Source of the DNA: Lachnospiraceae bacterium | Lineage (GTDB): Bacteria; Bacillota; Clostridia; Lachnospirales; Lachnospiraceae | Length of the DNA stretch: 64,000 bases | Assembly (NCBI GenBank): GCA_015258065.1 | Contig: JABZIZ010000011.1 | Coordinates: 1-64,000 of the forward strand | Reading direction: 5' to 3' | Shown here: positions 18,487-27,367 of the stretch, one piece after another | How positions within the stretch are numbered: the first letter of the stretch is position 1 | How the letters are laid out: each line of letters begins with the position of its first letter | Translations under genes and position numbers: made by a program | Notes under the pieces: generated by a model | Told to the model about the DNA's origin: nothing | The model's database searches: none | What the model saw: the letters and a program-made list of their open reading frames with translations, nothing else

Positions 18487-19488
18487 TTAGAGCAAGCGAA
18501 TGCCGTGTGCAAGACAATCAGCTTCTTCCTGTTCCGGCCAGAGGGAAGACTGTACTTCTCCGATATGGGCTTTGCGGAGCATGAAGAGGCACAGGCGGGA
18601 CTGACCGATGCCGCCCCCGATGGTGGAAGGCAGTTCGCCGGCTAAAATCGCCTTTTGGAAGGGGAGACTCGCCCGTTCTTCGCAGCCGGATTTCTTTAGC
18701 TGATCACGCAGAGACGCCGCATTCACACGGATGCCCATAGAGGAGAGCTCCAGTGCGATATCCAGAACCGGATAATAGACGAGGATGTCCGCATTGAGTG
18801 CCCAGTCATCGTAATCCGGCGCTCTGCCGTCGTGAGGGGCTCCATTCTTTAAGTCGCCGCCGATCTGCATCAGACAGACGGCTTTTTTGTCCTTCGTGAT
18901 CAGATACTCCCTTTCCTTCGGTGTTTGATTCGGATAAAGAGCCTCCAATTCGGTGGTAGTGAGGAAGAAGATGTCCTTTGGAAGGAGCAGGTCGATGGTA
19001 TCATATTGAATGGCCATGAACTGTTCGGTTTTGCGGATGGCCTTATAGACGGTTTTCACAGTATCTTGCAGGGTTTCGAGGGTTCTGTCTTCTTCTGTAA
19101 TTATTTTTTCCCAGTCCCACTGATCCACATAGATGGAATGAATGGCATCGCAGACTTCGTCCCTTCGCACCGCATTCATATCGGTGTAAAGCCCTTCTCC
19201 TACCTGAAAACCGTAACGGTGCAACGCATAACGCTTCCATTTGGCAAGAGATTGCACAATTTCCCCCCGGTGATCCGAGTCATGCAGGATGTCAAAAGCG
19301 ACAGGGCGTTCCACGCCGTTCAGATTATCGTTCAGACCGCTGGCGGGATCGACAAAGAGAGGTGCACTGACGCGCAAAAGGTTTAATCTCCCGGCTAACA
19401 TTTGCTGAAACGTATCCTTGACGGATTTGATGGCGACCTGTGTATCGTGCAGGTTTAGTTCCGGTACATAAGGATCTGGATATTTCAT
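18487..19488 (-). CDS. asnA: Aspartate-ammonia ligase (asparagine synthetase A)
   Basis: A 333-residue AsnA enzyme that makes asparagine from aspartate, ammonia and ATP. It belongs to the class II aminoacyl-tRNA-synthetase-like fold. Family landmarks include RVSAPLFVDPASGLNDNLNG near residues 38-57 and GGGIGQSRLCLFMLRKAHIGE near residue 290. Length is typical (about 330). AAGGAGG precedes the start, and a promoter lies at 19523-19550. A TTCGCTT/AAGCGAA hairpin spans the stop codon at 18482-18500 and, with the 21-bp repeats, occupies the position of a terminator. Confidence 0.97.
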   Translation of the reverse strand: MKYPDPYVPELNLHDTQVAIKSVKDTFQQMLAGRLNLLRVSAPLFVDPASGLNDNLNGVERPVAFDILHDSDHRGEIVQSLAKWKRYALHRYGFQVGEGLYTDMNAVRRDEVCDAIHSIYVDQWDWEKIITEEDRTLETLQDTVKTVYKAIRKTEQFMAIQYDTIDLLLPKDIFFLTTTELEALYPNQTPKEREYLITKDKKAVCLMQIGGDLKNGAPHDGRAPDYDDWALNADILVYYPVLDIALELSSMGIRVNAASLRDQLKKSGCEERASLPFQKAILAGELPSTIGGGIGQSRLCLFMLRKAHIGEVQSSLWPEQEEADCLAHGIRLL

Positions 19489-19522
19489 GAATGAAAAACC
19501 TCCTTCAAACGATTATCCCTTT

Positions 19523-19550
19523 ATTATACCTTCCGGAATTCTAATGTAAA
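19523..19550 (-). promoter_or_regulatory. Promoter of asnA
   Basis: Minus strand TTTACA (19550-19545), 16-bp spacer, TATAAT (19528-19523), 35 bp from the start codon. Confidence 0.75.
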
Positions 19551-19560
19551 GCAGGAGGCA

Positions 19561-21348
19561 TTAGTAGGTAAATTGCTCTGCCAGCCTGCTCTTTTCTACC
19601 AGATTCCGGTAGGTGGGGGACTGCGCCATCAGTTCCTCGTGACTGCCACAGGCCTCTACCCTTCCCCCCGACAATACCAGAATGCGATCGGCCTTCGTGA
19701 TGGATTTCATGCGGTGAGAAACAATCAGAACGGTCTTTTGGCGTTTCTTTCCAGAAGACGTCCCCTTGCCGATTAAGCTGCTGATGCTTTCCTGAATCTT
19801 CCGCTCGTTATCGATATCCAGATTGGCAGCGATTTCATCTAAGAGCAAAATCGGCGCATCTTTTAAGAAGGCTCTTGCAATCGAGATCCTTTGTCTTTCG
19901 CCGCCGGAAAGCTCTGCTCCGTTTTCTCCGATCTTCGTCTGGAAGCCCTCGGGCAACTGTTCAATAAAGTCGAAGCAGTTGGCAAGCCGTGCAGCTTCTC
20001 TCACTTCCTCGTCCGTTGCATCTGCTCTTCCCAGGCGGATATTTTCCATTACGGTGGTGTTAAAGAGGTTCACTTCCTGGAACACCATGGAAATGTTCTG
20101 GAAGATGGAGTCGGTAGACGTGCGTTGAAGGTCCCTGTCTCCAATCAGAATGGTTCCGGTCTTAGCATCATAAAGTCTGGAAAGCAGCCGCAAAATCGTT
20201 GTTTTTCCGCAACCGGAGGGGCCTACTAAGGCAAAGAGTTCTCCTTCGTTCACGTGGACGGATACGTCTTTTAAAATCGGACGATCGTTCTGATAGGAAA
20301 AAGAAACATCCTGAAAAGTGATGGAATAATCGGAAAGCGTTGCCTTTTCTCCCTCCTGTTTCGGCGTATGTTTGATTTCCGCAATTCTCCGGACGGCGGG
20401 AGCGATATAAAAGATTTCCATCAGGCTTTCTTTGGAAATGTCGAAAATCTCCTTTAGTTTCATGGAAGCGATTAGAAAGCCAAGAAGATACAGCAGGGAA
20501 ATCTTGCTTTCCCGAAAGAGAGGATAACCTACGAAAACCACCGTGGCAACACTTAAAAAAGCAAAGATACCGGAAATTCCCACGGTGATCAGAGAGCTCA
20601 TTTCGGTTTTGATATGAAGGGCCTCGCGCTGGTCCATTTTTTGAAAAAGCTCTTTCCTTACTTCTTCTTCCGGAAGAAAACTGCTGATTTCCTGGTGAAG
20701 GTCGATGTGTTCCTGAAAGGCCTCCGCATTCTCCCGCATCAGATTGTAGTATTTCTGGTTGTTGTTCACGACAAACTGACGGGAAAGCGGAACCAGAAGA
20801 AAACTGAAAACGGTCGGAAGAAGGGTCGCCAGTCCTAATTTCCAATTGGAGAGGCAGAGGAGAGCGCCCATCAAAGGAAAGAAAAATACCATGGCAACCA
20901 CCTTGGGAACCGAGTGAGAGAGGGAGTGTTCAATTCGTTCCACATCGGACATAATGCTTTCGGAAAGGTCGGTGAGGTCATGCCTGGAAAAATAAGCGAT
21001 CGGAAGATCCGCCAGATTTCCTGCAATTTCCTTTCTCAAATTGGCAGATTCCTTGTAAGTGGCGTCATACAGGCAGACGTACTCTTTAGAAAGCAGAACA
21101 TACAATACCAGTAAAATCAGGATGCAGGAAAGACAAAGCAGAAGGGGAGAAAAAGCTCCCTTCAGAAGGGAAGAAAAAGATCCCTCCGGCGTGAACCGAT
21201 GGTTGAGGAGTTGATCTGCAAGAAACATCAGAAGAATCACCGGCGTCATATTCCAGAGATCCGTCAAAAAGCAGGCAAAGGTTGCTTTCTGCAAAGTTTC
21301 TGCACCAAGTTCTGATACGGCAAAGTGTTTTTTAAACCAGGTTTTCAT
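19561..21348 (-). CDS. ABC exporter half-transporter (permease-ATPase fusion)
   Basis: A 595-residue fusion of a six-helix membrane domain (about residues 20-300) and an ABC ATPase domain (about 345-590). Walker A is GPSGCGKTT, the signature LSGGERQRI and Walker B ILLLDE, with the catalytic glutamate present. The start at 21348 overlaps the stop of the upstream ABC gene (ATGA), so the two subunits are coupled and very likely form a heterodimer. Export of a lipid, drug or peptide is possible; the substrate cannot be read from sequence. Confidence 0.92.
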   Translation of the reverse strand: MKTWFKKHFAVSELGAETLQKATFACFLTDLWNMTPVILLMFLADQLLNHRFTPEGSFSSLLKGAFSPLLLCLSCILILLVLYVLLSKEYVCLYDATYKESANLRKEIAGNLADLPIAYFSRHDLTDLSESIMSDVERIEHSLSHSVPKVVAMVFFFPLMGALLCLSNWKLGLATLLPTVFSFLLVPLSRQFVVNNNQKYYNLMRENAEAFQEHIDLHQEISSFLPEEEVRKELFQKMDQREALHIKTEMSSLITVGISGIFAFLSVATVVFVGYPLFRESKISLLYLLGFLIASMKLKEIFDISKESLMEIFYIAPAVRRIAEIKHTPKQEGEKATLSDYSITFQDVSFSYQNDRPILKDVSVHVNEGELFALVGPSGCGKTTILRLLSRLYDAKTGTILIGDRDLQRTSTDSIFQNISMVFQEVNLFNTTVMENIRLGRADATDEEVREAARLANCFDFIEQLPEGFQTKIGENGAELSGGERQRISIARAFLKDAPILLLDEIAANLDIDNERKIQESISSLIGKGTSSGKKRQKTVLIVSHRMKSITKADRILVLSGGRVEACGSHEELMAQSPTYRNLVEKSRLAEQFTY

Positions 21349-23084
21349 GCGTGAATCCTCCAATCCTCTGTAGATTGATAGAGTTCCCAAAGTTTTTTAT
21401 AGGTAGAATCTTCGGAGAGTAGTTCCGTGCTGCCGCCCCTTTCGATGACGGTGCCGTGTTCCAGTACCAGAATTTCATGCAGGCCCTGAATGCTGGAAAG
21501 CCGGTGGGCAATCATAATGACGGTCTTTCCCTGTATCAGGTTCTTAAAGGCATTTTGCAGGGCGTATTCCTGGTCCGCGTCAATCGAAGCGCTGGCCTCA
21601 TCCAGGATGACGATTGGAGCGTCCTTTAAAATAGCTCTGGCTATAGCGATTCTCTGTTTTTCCCCACCGGAGAGGTAGACACCCTTTGCGCCGATGAGGG
21701 TGTGCTCCCCTTCGGGGAAGCGGGAAAGGATTTCCTTGCAGCCTGCAAGTTCCAGGGCATGAAGCACTTCATCTTTAGAAGCTTCCGGTTTTCCGAGAAG
21801 AACATTCTCATAAATGCTTTTATGGAAGAGCTTACAATCTTGAAACACAAAGGCAATGGCATGACAAAGAGCTGTTTTGCTGTAGCTTTCAATGGGTTTT
21901 CCACCGATGGTGATGCTGCCGGAATCTACCTTGTAAAAACCGGATAAGAGCTTGGCAACGGTGGATTTTCCGGAGCCGGAATGTCCGACAAGAGCGTAAC
22001 TCTTGCCTTCTTCCAAGGAAAAAGAAAGATGTTCCAGCACTTTTTTTTCACCATAGGAAAAGCCCACGTTCTGGAAGGAAATACGATAATTCGGGAACTG
22101 CTCCTCCTCCCCGTATGGAAGGGAATCTTCCTGCATCTTGTCATACAGAGCCTCCAACTGTTCGATCGCATAGTTGGCATTGAACACATACATGCTCGAC
22201 CACATGATTTTCATAAAGGAAACGCTAATGACACCGTCCAGGAAAAAAATCATGATCAGCTCGATCAGAAGCTTCTCGGGATTCGTTTCTTTGGTTAAGA
22301 CAAAAGAGAGGGGGATGGCAAGAATGGGAATGAGTCCGAGGAAGACCAGCTGGTACAGCACATAGGGGGTCTTGCAGCTAAGGGAATATTCGTAGGCGTA
22401 TTTGGCATAGGATTCAATGGCATCCTTCATGGCCTGAAAGCTTTGCAGGCGGTTGCCGAAAAGCTTCACCACCTGAATCCCCCTTACGTACTCCACCGTT
22501 TCGGAACTCAAACGATTGAGGGATTCCTGATACAGCTTCATAAATTGGCTGTCTCCCATCATTTTCATTAAGATAAAACCACTGACGAGAACGAGAAGCA
22601 GGAGAATGATCCCTACCCGAAGGCTGACCAGGAAACCGAGGAGGAGGGAGAGCACGGGGACGAGGAACGCCTGAGCGGAATCCGGTATCATGTGAGCAAC
22701 GGCCTGGTGGGTCTTTTCTGCGTTGTTGTCGATGGTCTTTCGAATATATCCGGAAGAATGGAGATCAAAAAAACGAAAGCTGGCGGAAGACAGACCTTCG
22801 ATTCCTTTCTTTCTCAGATTCGTTTCCAGTCGAAAAGCAAAGAGATGCGAAAAAACGCCCGAGAAGAGATAAAACAATCCGGCAAGAGTCAAGGCAAGCA
22901 CCATTTGAAGGGTGAGAGTATAGGCATGGCTACCTTTTTCAAGCAATAAATCATTTAAGAAAAAGTAGAGCAAGGCGTATGCATAAACCAGAATCACGCT
23001 CGAAAGAAGGGAAGAAAAAATGGAAAAAAAGATGGCAGGCCGACGTTCCGGTACATACTGAAATACCTTCTTGTAAACACTCAT
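21345..23084 (-). CDS. ABC exporter half-transporter, first subunit
   Basis: A 579-residue permease-ATPase fusion. The membrane domain covers about residues 15-290. The ATPase domain has Walker A GHSGSGKST, signature YLSGGEKQRI and Walker B VILDEA. AGGAGG lies eight bases before the ATG. Upstream (minus strand) TTGTTA, 17 bp, TAAAAT with a TG extension near 23140 may be its promoter. Pairs of this order and size in Firmicutes include multidrug and siderophore-related exporters, but no neighbour gives a clue to the substrate. Confidence 0.92.
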   Translation of the reverse strand: MSVYKKVFQYVPERRPAIFFSIFSSLLSSVILVYAYALLYFFLNDLLLEKGSHAYTLTLQMVLALTLAGLFYLFSGVFSHLFAFRLETNLRKKGIEGLSSASFRFFDLHSSGYIRKTIDNNAEKTHQAVAHMIPDSAQAFLVPVLSLLLGFLVSLRVGIILLLLVLVSGFILMKMMGDSQFMKLYQESLNRLSSETVEYVRGIQVVKLFGNRLQSFQAMKDAIESYAKYAYEYSLSCKTPYVLYQLVFLGLIPILAIPLSFVLTKETNPEKLLIELIMIFFLDGVISVSFMKIMWSSMYVFNANYAIEQLEALYDKMQEDSLPYGEEEQFPNYRISFQNVGFSYGEKKVLEHLSFSLEEGKSYALVGHSGSGKSTVAKLLSGFYKVDSGSITIGGKPIESYSKTALCHAIAFVFQDCKLFHKSIYENVLLGKPEASKDEVLHALELAGCKEILSRFPEGEHTLIGAKGVYLSGGEKQRIAIARAILKDAPIVILDEASASIDADQEYALQNAFKNLIQGKTVIMIAHRLSSIQGLHEILVLEHGTVIERGGSTELLSEDSTYKKLWELYQSTEDWRIHA

Positions 23085-23211
23085 AGAAATTTCCTCCTGA
23101 TGGTCTTACATGGAATTTGGATAGACGGGAAATCTGATAGATAGCAATATTTTACCATAGTAAGTTTTATTTAACAACAAAGGAAAACCATATTGCTGCA
23201 ACATTCGGATG

Positions 23212-23254
23212 CAAAAAAAAAGGAGCACCAGGCGTTGAACACGCCTGATGCTCC
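23212..23254 (-). terminator. Terminator of the Ala/Ser-rich lipoprotein gene
   Basis: On the minus strand GGAGCATCAGGCGT pairs with ACGCCTGGTGCTCC (one G-T pair) around a short loop, followed by nine T. Confidence 0.95.
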
Positions 23255-23282
23255 AAAGGACTCTTACCGTCCCTTTGAGAAA

Positions 23283-23726
23283 TTACTTAGCCTTCTCTAC
23301 GCTCTTGATGGTGCCGGTGAAGGCATCTACTTCGCTGAGTTTGCCGGTGTAAGTAACGGTTACCTTATCTCCGTCCTTTACCTGATCCAGACCGGTAGGC
23401 TTGTCGCCTTCGAAGGCGAACATGTTTGGGGTTCCCTTATCATCGGTTACAACAAAGGACATATCCTTGATGTCGCTGATGGTGCCGGTCAGAGTCTCCT
23501 CTGCGCTGGCGTCAGCACTTGCGCTGGAAGAAGCGGCGCTGGATGCTGCGGTAGATGCAGCAGTGGAAGCAGCCGGAGCAGCGGTGGAAGCTGCAACGGA
23601 AGCAGCCGTAGAAGCGGAGGTAGATGCAGTGGAGTCTGCGGATGAATTGCCGCAGCCTGCCAGTACAGAAGCTGCCAGAACAGTAGATGTTGCCAGTGCG
23701 AATAATTTCTTCTTGATCATTTTCAT
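23283..23726 (-). CDS. Secreted lipoprotein with Ala/Ser linker and small beta domain
   Basis: A 147-residue lipoprotein. Residues 1-24 form a signal peptide ending in lipobox LAGC (Cys24 or so). Residues 26-75 are almost only Ser, Ala and Thr, a flexible linker. The last 70 residues (GTISDIKDMSFVVTDDKG... through TGTIKSVEKAK) look like a small OB-like or bacterial-OB beta domain of unknown role. It has its own promoter (23776-23804) and strong terminator, so it is monocistronic. The function is not known. An alternative start two codons downstream is possible. Confidence 0.85.
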   Translation of the reverse strand: MKMIKKKLFALATSTVLAASVLAGCGNSSADSTASTSASTAASVAASTAAPAASTAASTAASSAASSSASADASAEETLTGTISDIKDMSFVVTDDKGTPNMFAFEGDKPTGLDQVKDGDKVTVTYTGKLSEVDAFTGTIKSVEKAK

Positions 23727-23775
23727 AATCTCCTTCTCTGTTAAAATTTGTATCCCCTACCGGATAACGTAGATC

Positions 23776-23804
23776 ATTATAGTCCTCATATTGTGAACAG
23801 TCAA
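23776..23804 (-). promoter_or_regulatory. Promoter of the lipoprotein gene
   Basis: Minus strand TTGACT (23804-23799), 17-bp spacer, TATAAT (23781-23776), about 50 bp before the start codon. Confidence 0.85.
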
Positions 23805-23967
23805 TGGAAAAAATGTGTCAATTTTGTGTCCAACGAAAATCGGCCGGGAAATCGCTCCGAAAAAGCGACTGCCCAGATTCCAGAAAGTGGTTTCATCAAT
23901 TGGGCTCTATGCAGTGTCTCCATGGGGGTGATACTGCGAAATGCGGTGCATAGAAACGGTTCCTGAA

Positions 23968-24888
23968 CTAGGAGAGCAGGAGCCCTGCGAAAGTGAGCAG
24001 AATGCCGATGCAAGAGGTGAGTGTGAGACGTTCGTGCAGGATGAGGACACCGAGAAGAATGGTGCCTACCGGCTGCAGATAAATGTAGATGCTGGTGGCA
24101 ACAGGGCCCAGTTGCTGGACGGCGTAATTCCAGCTGGCAAAACAGATGGCGGAAGCCAGGATGCCGAGAAAGAGCAGGTTGAGTCCGATCATGGGGGTAA
24201 ACAGCACGTCCGGCGGAAAGGTTGTTCCGGTAAGCGGAATGAAAGGCAGGGTAAACAGAATGCCGTAAAAAAAGATCCTCCGGGTGACCGCCATGGCGGA
24301 TTCTCCCGCCCTTTCGAGGCGTTCCGTTGTGAGATTATAGAGCGCCCACATAAGAGCCGAAAGGAGGGCAGTCAGATCACCGATGGGACTTAAGTGAACC
24401 TGCTGGCCGCCGAACGTAATCAGGGCGATTCCTCCTATGGCAAGTACAAAACCGAGAAAAAATCTCTTCGGCAATTTTTTGCTTGTGGGATCGGTAAGAT
24501 GTTTTAAAAGTGCCGTGAAAAGAGGTGCAGTGGAAACAATCACACAGACATTTCCGGCAGAAGTGTTTTGGAGCGCCATGTGCTCCACCAGGAAGTAAAG
24601 GGTGATTCCGGTTAATCCGGCAGTCGCAAAGAGAGCCTCCCTTTTCCATCCATGAAAGCCAATCGGCTTCCTTACCATAAACAGAAAAGCAAGATATCCC
24701 AGAATAAAACGCAGAAGCAACAGCGCCGTCGGCGTGAGCGATTGTAAGAGAATCTTGGTATTGATAAAGGTGGTTCCCCAGACAAGTACCGTTAGGAGGG
24801 CAACCAAATGCCCCTTATTCTTTTGGACAAAATTTTCTGCATTTTTGGTCATGAATGAAAGTATATCACATCGTTTTGACCCGCGCAT
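23968..24888 (-). CDS. EamA (DMT) family transporter
   Basis: A 306-residue membrane protein with ten hydrophobic segments in two repeated EamA halves. The first half opens with LLTVLVWGTTFINTKILL; the second ends with YIYLQPVGTILLGVLILHE, a segment very typical of the family. Members export amino acids or metabolites. An internal ATG at 24852 (MTKNAENF) is the likelier start by comparison with relatives, as the first 12 residues are not hydrophobic or conserved-looking; neither start has a clear ribosome site. It is divergent from the helicase at 24911. Confidence 0.88.
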   Translation of the reverse strand: MRGSKRCDILSFMTKNAENFVQKNKGHLVALLTVLVWGTTFINTKILLQSLTPTALLLLRFILGYLAFLFMVRKPIGFHGWKREALFATAGLTGITLYFLVEHMALQNTSAGNVCVIVSTAPLFTALLKHLTDPTSKKLPKRFFLGFVLAIGGIALITFGGQQVHLSPIGDLTALLSALMWALYNLTTERLERAGESAMAVTRRIFFYGILFTLPFIPLTGTTFPPDVLFTPMIGLNLLFLGILASAICFASWNYAVQQLGPVATSIYIYLQPVGTILLGVLILHERLTLTSCIGILLTFAGLLLS

Positions 24889-24904
24889 CTACCTATTGTA
24901 AAAT
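24876..24904 (+). promoter_or_regulatory. Promoter predicting a leaderless mRNA for the helicase gene
   Basis: TTGACC (24876-24881), 17-bp spacer, TAAAAT (24899-24904). Only six bases separate the -10 box from ATG at 24911, so transcription should start at or within a base of the start codon. No Shine-Dalgarno site is present. The promoter overlaps the start region of the divergent EamA gene. Confidence 0.7.
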
Positions 24905-24910
24905 TGCTTC

Positions 24911-27367
24911 ATGGCATCTATTTTCGAAAAAAAGTTTTCTGTTCGTTCGCTGGTAGAATTTCTCCTGCGGACGGGGGACTTAGATAATCGTATACAGGCA
25001 CCGTCTGATGCGATGGCGGCAGGAAGCCACCTTCATAAGAAACTGCAAAAACAGGGAGGCGCAGACTATCATGCCGAGGTGCCCCTTGCGGGAACCTTCG
25101 TTCTTGCATGGAAGGAGAAAGAAGCAAGGATCCGGATTGAGGGCAGGGCGGACGGGATTGTGTTACAGGAGGGAGAGGTTCCCATGATTGATGAAATCAA
25201 GGGAACCTACCGCAGTGTTACGAAGATGAAGGAGCCAAATTCCGTCCATCTGGCACAGGCGAAACTTTATGCTTTTCTCTATGCGCGTCAGGAGAAGCTG
25301 CCACAGATTCGGGTGCGCATGACGTATGGAAACTTAGACACGGAAAAGATCCGGTGCTTTGAGAACCTCTATTTTTGGAGCGAAATGGAAGATTTTTTTC
25401 AGGAGATTCTCTCGCTCTTGCGCCCCTGGATCGAAATGGAGGCCGGATGGCAGGAGGTTCGGACCGCCTCTATTTTGCAGATGCACTTCCCTTTTTCCTG
25501 GAGAGAGGGACAAAAGAAGCTTGCCGCCGGCGTTTACCGCACGATTGATCAGAAAAAAAAGTTGTTTTTAGAGGCACCGACCGGAAGCGGAAAGACACTG
25601 GCAGTTCTCTATCCTGCTTTAAAGGCAGTGGGAGAAGAAAAGGCAGACCGGATTTTCTACTTAACGGCAAAGACGATGACCGCCGCAGTGGCGCAGGACG
25701 CCTATCGACTCCTGCGGCAAAAAGGAAACCTGCGATTTAAAACGGTGACTCTGACAGCAAAGGAAAAAATTTGTCCCAATCCGGTTTGTGAATGCAATCC
25801 GGACGATTGCCCCTATGCAAGAGGGCATTTTGACCGTGTCAACCGGGCACTTTTTTCCCTGCTCAACGAGAAGGAAGAATATACCTGGCAGGTGGTACAG
25901 GAAAAAGCACGCAGCTCCTGTGTCTGCCCCTTCGAACTTTCGCTGGATCTAAGCCTTTTTTGTGACGGAATCATCTGTGATTACAATTACCTCTTTGATC
26001 CCTTTGTTTACTTGAAGCGTTTTTTTCTGGCGCAGACGGCGTGTCGCTACCTCTTCTTGATCGATGAAGCGCATAACCTGTTAGAGAGAGGCAGAGAGAT
26101 GTACAGTGCGGAGCTGGCGCAGGAAGAATTTTCCGCTCTGCGCACCGCTCCGCGAAAAGATTTGCGAAAGGAAAGAGGCTTTTCCCGGGTTCTGGAAGAA
26201 CTGGAAAAAGCAGAGAACGTTTTTTCTCAAATAAAAGCAGAGAAATTCGGCAAAACAAAGCCGGAGATTTCCGTGGTGGAAAGGATCGATTCTTTTGCGG
26301 ACCACATGACGAACTTACATCGTGCGCTTACTTCCTACCTGGATCAGCACAGGGCACAGGCAAAGAATGAGAGGTTACTCGCCTTCTTTTTTCGACTGAA
26401 CCGTTTTTTGGTGATCTACGAGAAATCGGATCAAAGATATCGGTATATCGTAAAAGATGAGAAAGGAGAGCGAACCCTTCGCATCTTGTGCCTGGATCCC
26501 TCGGAAGATCTGAAAGCCTGTATGGGGCTTGGACGAGCGTCTATTCTGTTTTCTGCCACTTTTTTGCCGATTCAGTATTATAAACAACTGCTGGGGGGAA
26601 CGCAGGAAGACTATGAAATCTATGCAGAAACTGCTTTTGATGCAGATCGGTGCGTCTACCTGATCAGCAAGGATGTCACTGCCAAATACACGGCCCGATC
26701 GCTGGAGATGTATCGGAAAACAGCATTATATATTAGAAGAGTTGCTGCGTCTAAAAGGGGAAATTATCTGGTTTTCTTTCCGTCCTTTGCTTATCTGGAG
26801 CGCACCAGGCAGGTTTATGAAGAAGAGTACCGGACAAGGGACACAGAGATCCTCTGCCAGAGAACGGGTATGACCCAGGAAGAGAAGGAAAGATTCCTAA
26901 ACAGCTTCTCGGAGGGAAACCGGCTGCCGTTAGAGGATCAAATTCACTTCGACTTAACCGTGGTAGAGGATCGTACGCTGGTTGGATTCTGCGTGATGGG
27001 AGGCATCTTCGGAGAAGGAATCGATTTGAGAGGAGAGTCCCTGATCGGCGTGATCGTGGTCGGCTGTGGCATTCCGCAGGTGGGTTTTTCCAGGAACCTG
27101 CTGAGGGAATATTTTGACAATTGTGGAAAAAACGGCTATGACTACGCCTATCGATTCCCGGGAATCCATAAAGTGCTACAGGCAGCGGGGAGAGTCATCC
27201 GCACGGAAGAAGATGCGGGCGTTGTGGTTCTCTTAGATGATCGCTTCTTTGAAAAAGGCTATCAGACGCTGTTCCCCCGTGAGTGGCGCCATCAAATCAG
27301 TGTTACGACTAATACGGTCAATAATGAATTATCAAATTTTTGGAAAAAAATGAACGATAACCCCTAA
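24911..27367 (+). CDS. DinG/XPD-type DNA helicase with fused N-terminal PD-(D/E)XK nuclease
   Basis: An 818-residue fusion. Residues 1-160 form a Cas4/RecB-like nuclease: His42, Asp81 in GRADGI, Glu95 and Lys97 in IDEIKG, and Gln116 with Tyr120 in LAQAKLYAF. The rest is a superfamily 2 helicase with Walker A APTGSGKT near 224 and DEAH box LIDEAHNLLERG near 385. Cysteines in KICPNPVCECNPDDCPYARG (near 290) and a further pair near 338 fit the iron-sulfur cluster region of XPD/DinG helicases. The C-terminal part carries FGEGIDLRGESL and QAAGRVIRTEED. It probably processes DNA repair intermediates. The gene seems leaderless. Confidence 0.9.
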   Translation: MASIFEKKFSVRSLVEFLLRTGDLDNRIQAPSDAMAAGSHLHKKLQKQGGADYHAEVPLAGTFVLAWKEKEARIRIEGRADGIVLQEGEVPMIDEIKGTYRSVTKMKEPNSVHLAQAKLYAFLYARQEKLPQIRVRMTYGNLDTEKIRCFENLYFWSEMEDFFQEILSLLRPWIEMEAGWQEVRTASILQMHFPFSWREGQKKLAAGVYRTIDQKKKLFLEAPTGSGKTLAVLYPALKAVGEEKADRIFYLTAKTMTAAVAQDAYRLLRQKGNLRFKTVTLTAKEKICPNPVCECNPDDCPYARGHFDRVNRALFSLLNEKEEYTWQVVQEKARSSCVCPFELSLDLSLFCDGIICDYNYLFDPFVYLKRFFLAQTACRYLFLIDEAHNLLERGREMYSAELAQEEFSALRTAPRKDLRKERGFSRVLEELEKAENVFSQIKAEKFGKTKPEISVVERIDSFADHMTNLHRALTSYLDQHRAQAKNERLLAFFFRLNRFLVIYEKSDQRYRYIVKDEKGERTLRILCLDPSEDLKACMGLGRASILFSATFLPIQYYKQLLGGTQEDYEIYAETAFDADRCVYLISKDVTAKYTARSLEMYRKTALYIRRVAASKRGNYLVFFPSFAYLERTRQVYEEEYRTRDTEILCQRTGMTQEEKERFLNSFSEGNRLPLEDQIHFDLTVVEDRTLVGFCVMGGIFGEGIDLRGESLIGVIVVGCGIPQVGFSRNLLREYFDNCGKNGYDYAYRFPGIHKVLQAAGRVIRTEEDAGVVVLLDDRFFEKGYQTLFPREWRHQISVTTNTVNNELSNFWKKMNDNP

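Noticed and set aside
18237..18512. A minus-strand frame with repeated seven-residue units (KHFSRKG).
   Set aside because: The apparent protein repeat is the 21-bp tandem DNA array read on the other strand, overlapping addA.
23900..23967. Terminator for the EamA gene from a TCTATGCA/TGCATAGA inverted repeat.
   Set aside because: The loop is over 30 nt and no T-run follows, so support is too weak.
24911..27367. Cas4 as part of a CRISPR system.
   Set aside because: The Cas4-like domain is the N-terminus of a DinG-type helicase; no other cas gene or repeat array is nearby.
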